From Streptomyces sp. NBRC 110035 (GTDB taxonomy: Bacteria; Actinomycetota; Actinomycetes; Streptomycetales; Streptomycetaceae), in contig NZ_BBNN01000019.1 in the NCBI RefSeq assembly GCF_000829695.1, forward strand, positions 178,953 to 242,952: DNA of 64,000 bases. Direction: 5' to 3'. Every line of letters starts with the position of its first letter. Position 1 is the stretch's first letter. Made by a program: the position numbers and the translations under genes. Under the pieces are notes generated by a model. It had not been told where the DNA came from and did no database searches. It saw only the letters and a program-made list of their open reading frames with translations. Positions 62,989 through 64,000 of the stretch are shown here, piece by piece.

Positions 62989-64000
62989 ATGCCCACGCGG
63001 CACCTGCCCGTCACCGTGCTGTCGGGCTTCCTCGGCGCCGGCAAGACGACGCTCCTCAACCACGTCCTCACCAACCGCGAGGGCCTGCGCGTCGCCGTGA
63101 TCGTCAACGACATGAGCGAGGTCAACATCGACGCCGCCCTCGTGCGCGGGGGCGAGGCGGCGCTCTCCCGCACCGAGGAACGCCTGGTGGAGATGACCAA
63201 CGGCTGCATCTGCTGCACGCTGCGGGACGACCTGCTGGAGGAGGTCGCCCGGCTCGCCCGGGAGGGCCGCTTCGACTACCTGCTCATCGAATCGAGCGGC
63301 ATCTCCGAGCCGATGCCCGTGGCGGCCACCTTCGCCTTCGCCCGCGACGACGGAGCCACCCTGGACGATGTGGCCCGGCTGGACACCATGGTCACCGTCG
63401 TGGACGCCGCCACCTTCCTCGCCGAACTGGGGACCGGGGACGACCTCGCCGAACGGGGGCTCGCCCCCTACGAGGACGACGAGCGCACCGTGAGCGACCT
63501 GCTGATCGACCAGGTCGAGTTCGCCGACGTGCTCGTGCTCAACAAGCTGGACCTGGTCGGCGAAGCCGACGCCGACCGGGTGCGCGGGGTGCTGGCGCGG
63601 CTGAACCCGACGGCCCGTCTGATTCCCGCGGTGCACGGCCGGGTCGGTGTCCACGACGTGCTGGACACCGGACGGTTCGACCTGGAGCGCGCGCAGCAGG
63701 CGCCGGGCTGGGTCCAGGAGCTCAACGGCGACCACGTTCCGGAGACCGAGGAGTACGGCATCTCCTCCCTGGTCTTCCGGTCCTCCGCCCCGTTCCATCC
63801 CGGACGCCTGTGGACCTTCGTCACCGAGGACCTGGACAGCGGAGCGTACGGTCAGGTGCTGCGTTCCAAGGGCTTCTTCACACTCGCCGGCCGCGAGGGT
63901 GTGACCGGCCTGTGGTCGCAGGCCGGGACCGTGGCCCGCTTCGAGCCGTCCGGGGTCAGGGACGCGGACGCGCCCCACGCCCAGGAGCTGGTGTTCATCG
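62989..64000 (+). CDS. G3E/CobW-family metallochaperone GTPase, cut by the window end
   Basis: The first 337 residues are visible. The P-loop is GFLGAGKTT (13-21). The metal-binding CxCC motif is C73-I-C75-C76 in [11 protein letters not shown]. Other elements are [11 protein letters not shown] and NKLD. The CobW C-terminal domain follows from about 240. G3E GTPases of the ZNG1/YciC type deliver zinc to client enzymes under zinc limitation. Pairing with a zinc-free L32 and a Zur-like box supports a zinc role instead of cobalt or nickel. GGAGG lies about 10 nt before ATG 62989, inside the end of rpmF, so the two are probably co-translated. Confidence 0.92.
   Translation, partial: MPTRHLPVTVLSGFLGAGKTTLLNHVLTNREGLRVAVIVNDMSEVNIDAALVRGGEAALSRTEERLVEMTNGCICCTLRDDLLEEVARLAREGRFDYLLIESSGISEPMPVAATFAFARDDGATLDDVARLDTMVTVVDAATFLAELGTGDDLAERGLAPYEDDERTVSDLLIDQVEFADVLVLNKLDLVGEADADRVRGVLARLNPTARLIPAVHGRVGVHDVLDTGRFDLERAQQAPGWVQELNGDHVPETEEYGISSLVFRSSAPFHPGRLWTFVTEDLDSGAYGQVLRSKGFFTLAGREGVTGLWSQAGTVARFEPSGVRDADAPHAQELVFI

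Noticed and set aside
1..64000. tRNA, rRNA, CRISPR arrays, insertion sequences or phage genes
   Set aside because: I looked for cloverleaf-like CCA-ended segments, regularly spaced repeats, transposase motifs and integrase motifs and saw none that I could support.

Overview
This window is high-GC actinobacterial DNA, most likely Streptomyces. The evidence is the strong third-position G/C bias, GTG starts, a WhiB-family protein, LacI-type sugar regulons, a Zur-type zinc regulon and very large NRPS genes. Nothing here identifies the species.

Left flank (1-15.7 kb): This is ordinary chromosomal metabolism. A DeoR-family regulator (cut by the window edge) overlaps a GH36 alpha-galactosidase gene. 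It faces a sugar-uptake operon (binding lipoprotein, two permeases, GH3 glycosidase) with a divergent LacI-family repressor. That layout matches the xylobiose locus bxlREFGA, and a CGAAAGTTTCG operator lies just before the lipoprotein gene. Small genes follow: TspO, an atypical WhiB-like protein, an AI-2E family membrane protein, an Asp23 fragment, a lipoprotein, a PepSY-type lipoprotein gene broken by a heptanucleotide duplication, a DUF2254 membrane protein that may have a leaderless mRNA, and a GNAT acetyltransferase.

Centre (15.75-58.2 kb, all minus strand): This is a non-ribosomal peptide cluster. In transcription order it has a type II thioesterase, a 65-residue orphan ORF with a strong ribosome-binding site, a stand-alone penicillin-binding-protein-type thioesterase (SurE-like), a 6,208-aa NRPS (A-T, three C-A-T-E modules, C-A-T), a 6,711-aa NRPS (C-A-T-E, C-A-T, C-A-T-E, C-A-T, C-A-T-E) and an MbtH protein. 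Two hairpins close it. The assembly line has ten modules, starts without a C domain, and ends in an epimerization domain with no cis thioesterase. Together with the SurE-like protein this points to a head-to-tail cyclic decapeptide with configuration L-D-D-D-L-D-L-D-L-D. Every C-domain subtype agrees with the presence or absence of an E domain just upstream. The adenylation pockets fall into five groups: one Thr-like, two aliphatic (one Val-like), two acidic (probably basic substrates), two of one unassigned type and three of another. I see no transporter, pathway regulator or tailoring oxidase in the cluster.

Right flank (58.2-64 kb): A decayed HATPase fragment and a very strong terminator precede a secreted GH81 beta-1,3-glucanase with FN3 and C-terminal modules. 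A 16-bp LacI-type palindrome lies upstream of it. Next is a zinc-starvation pair: a cysteine-free ribosomal protein L32 and a G3E/CobW GTPase (cut by the window edge), behind a Zur-like box.
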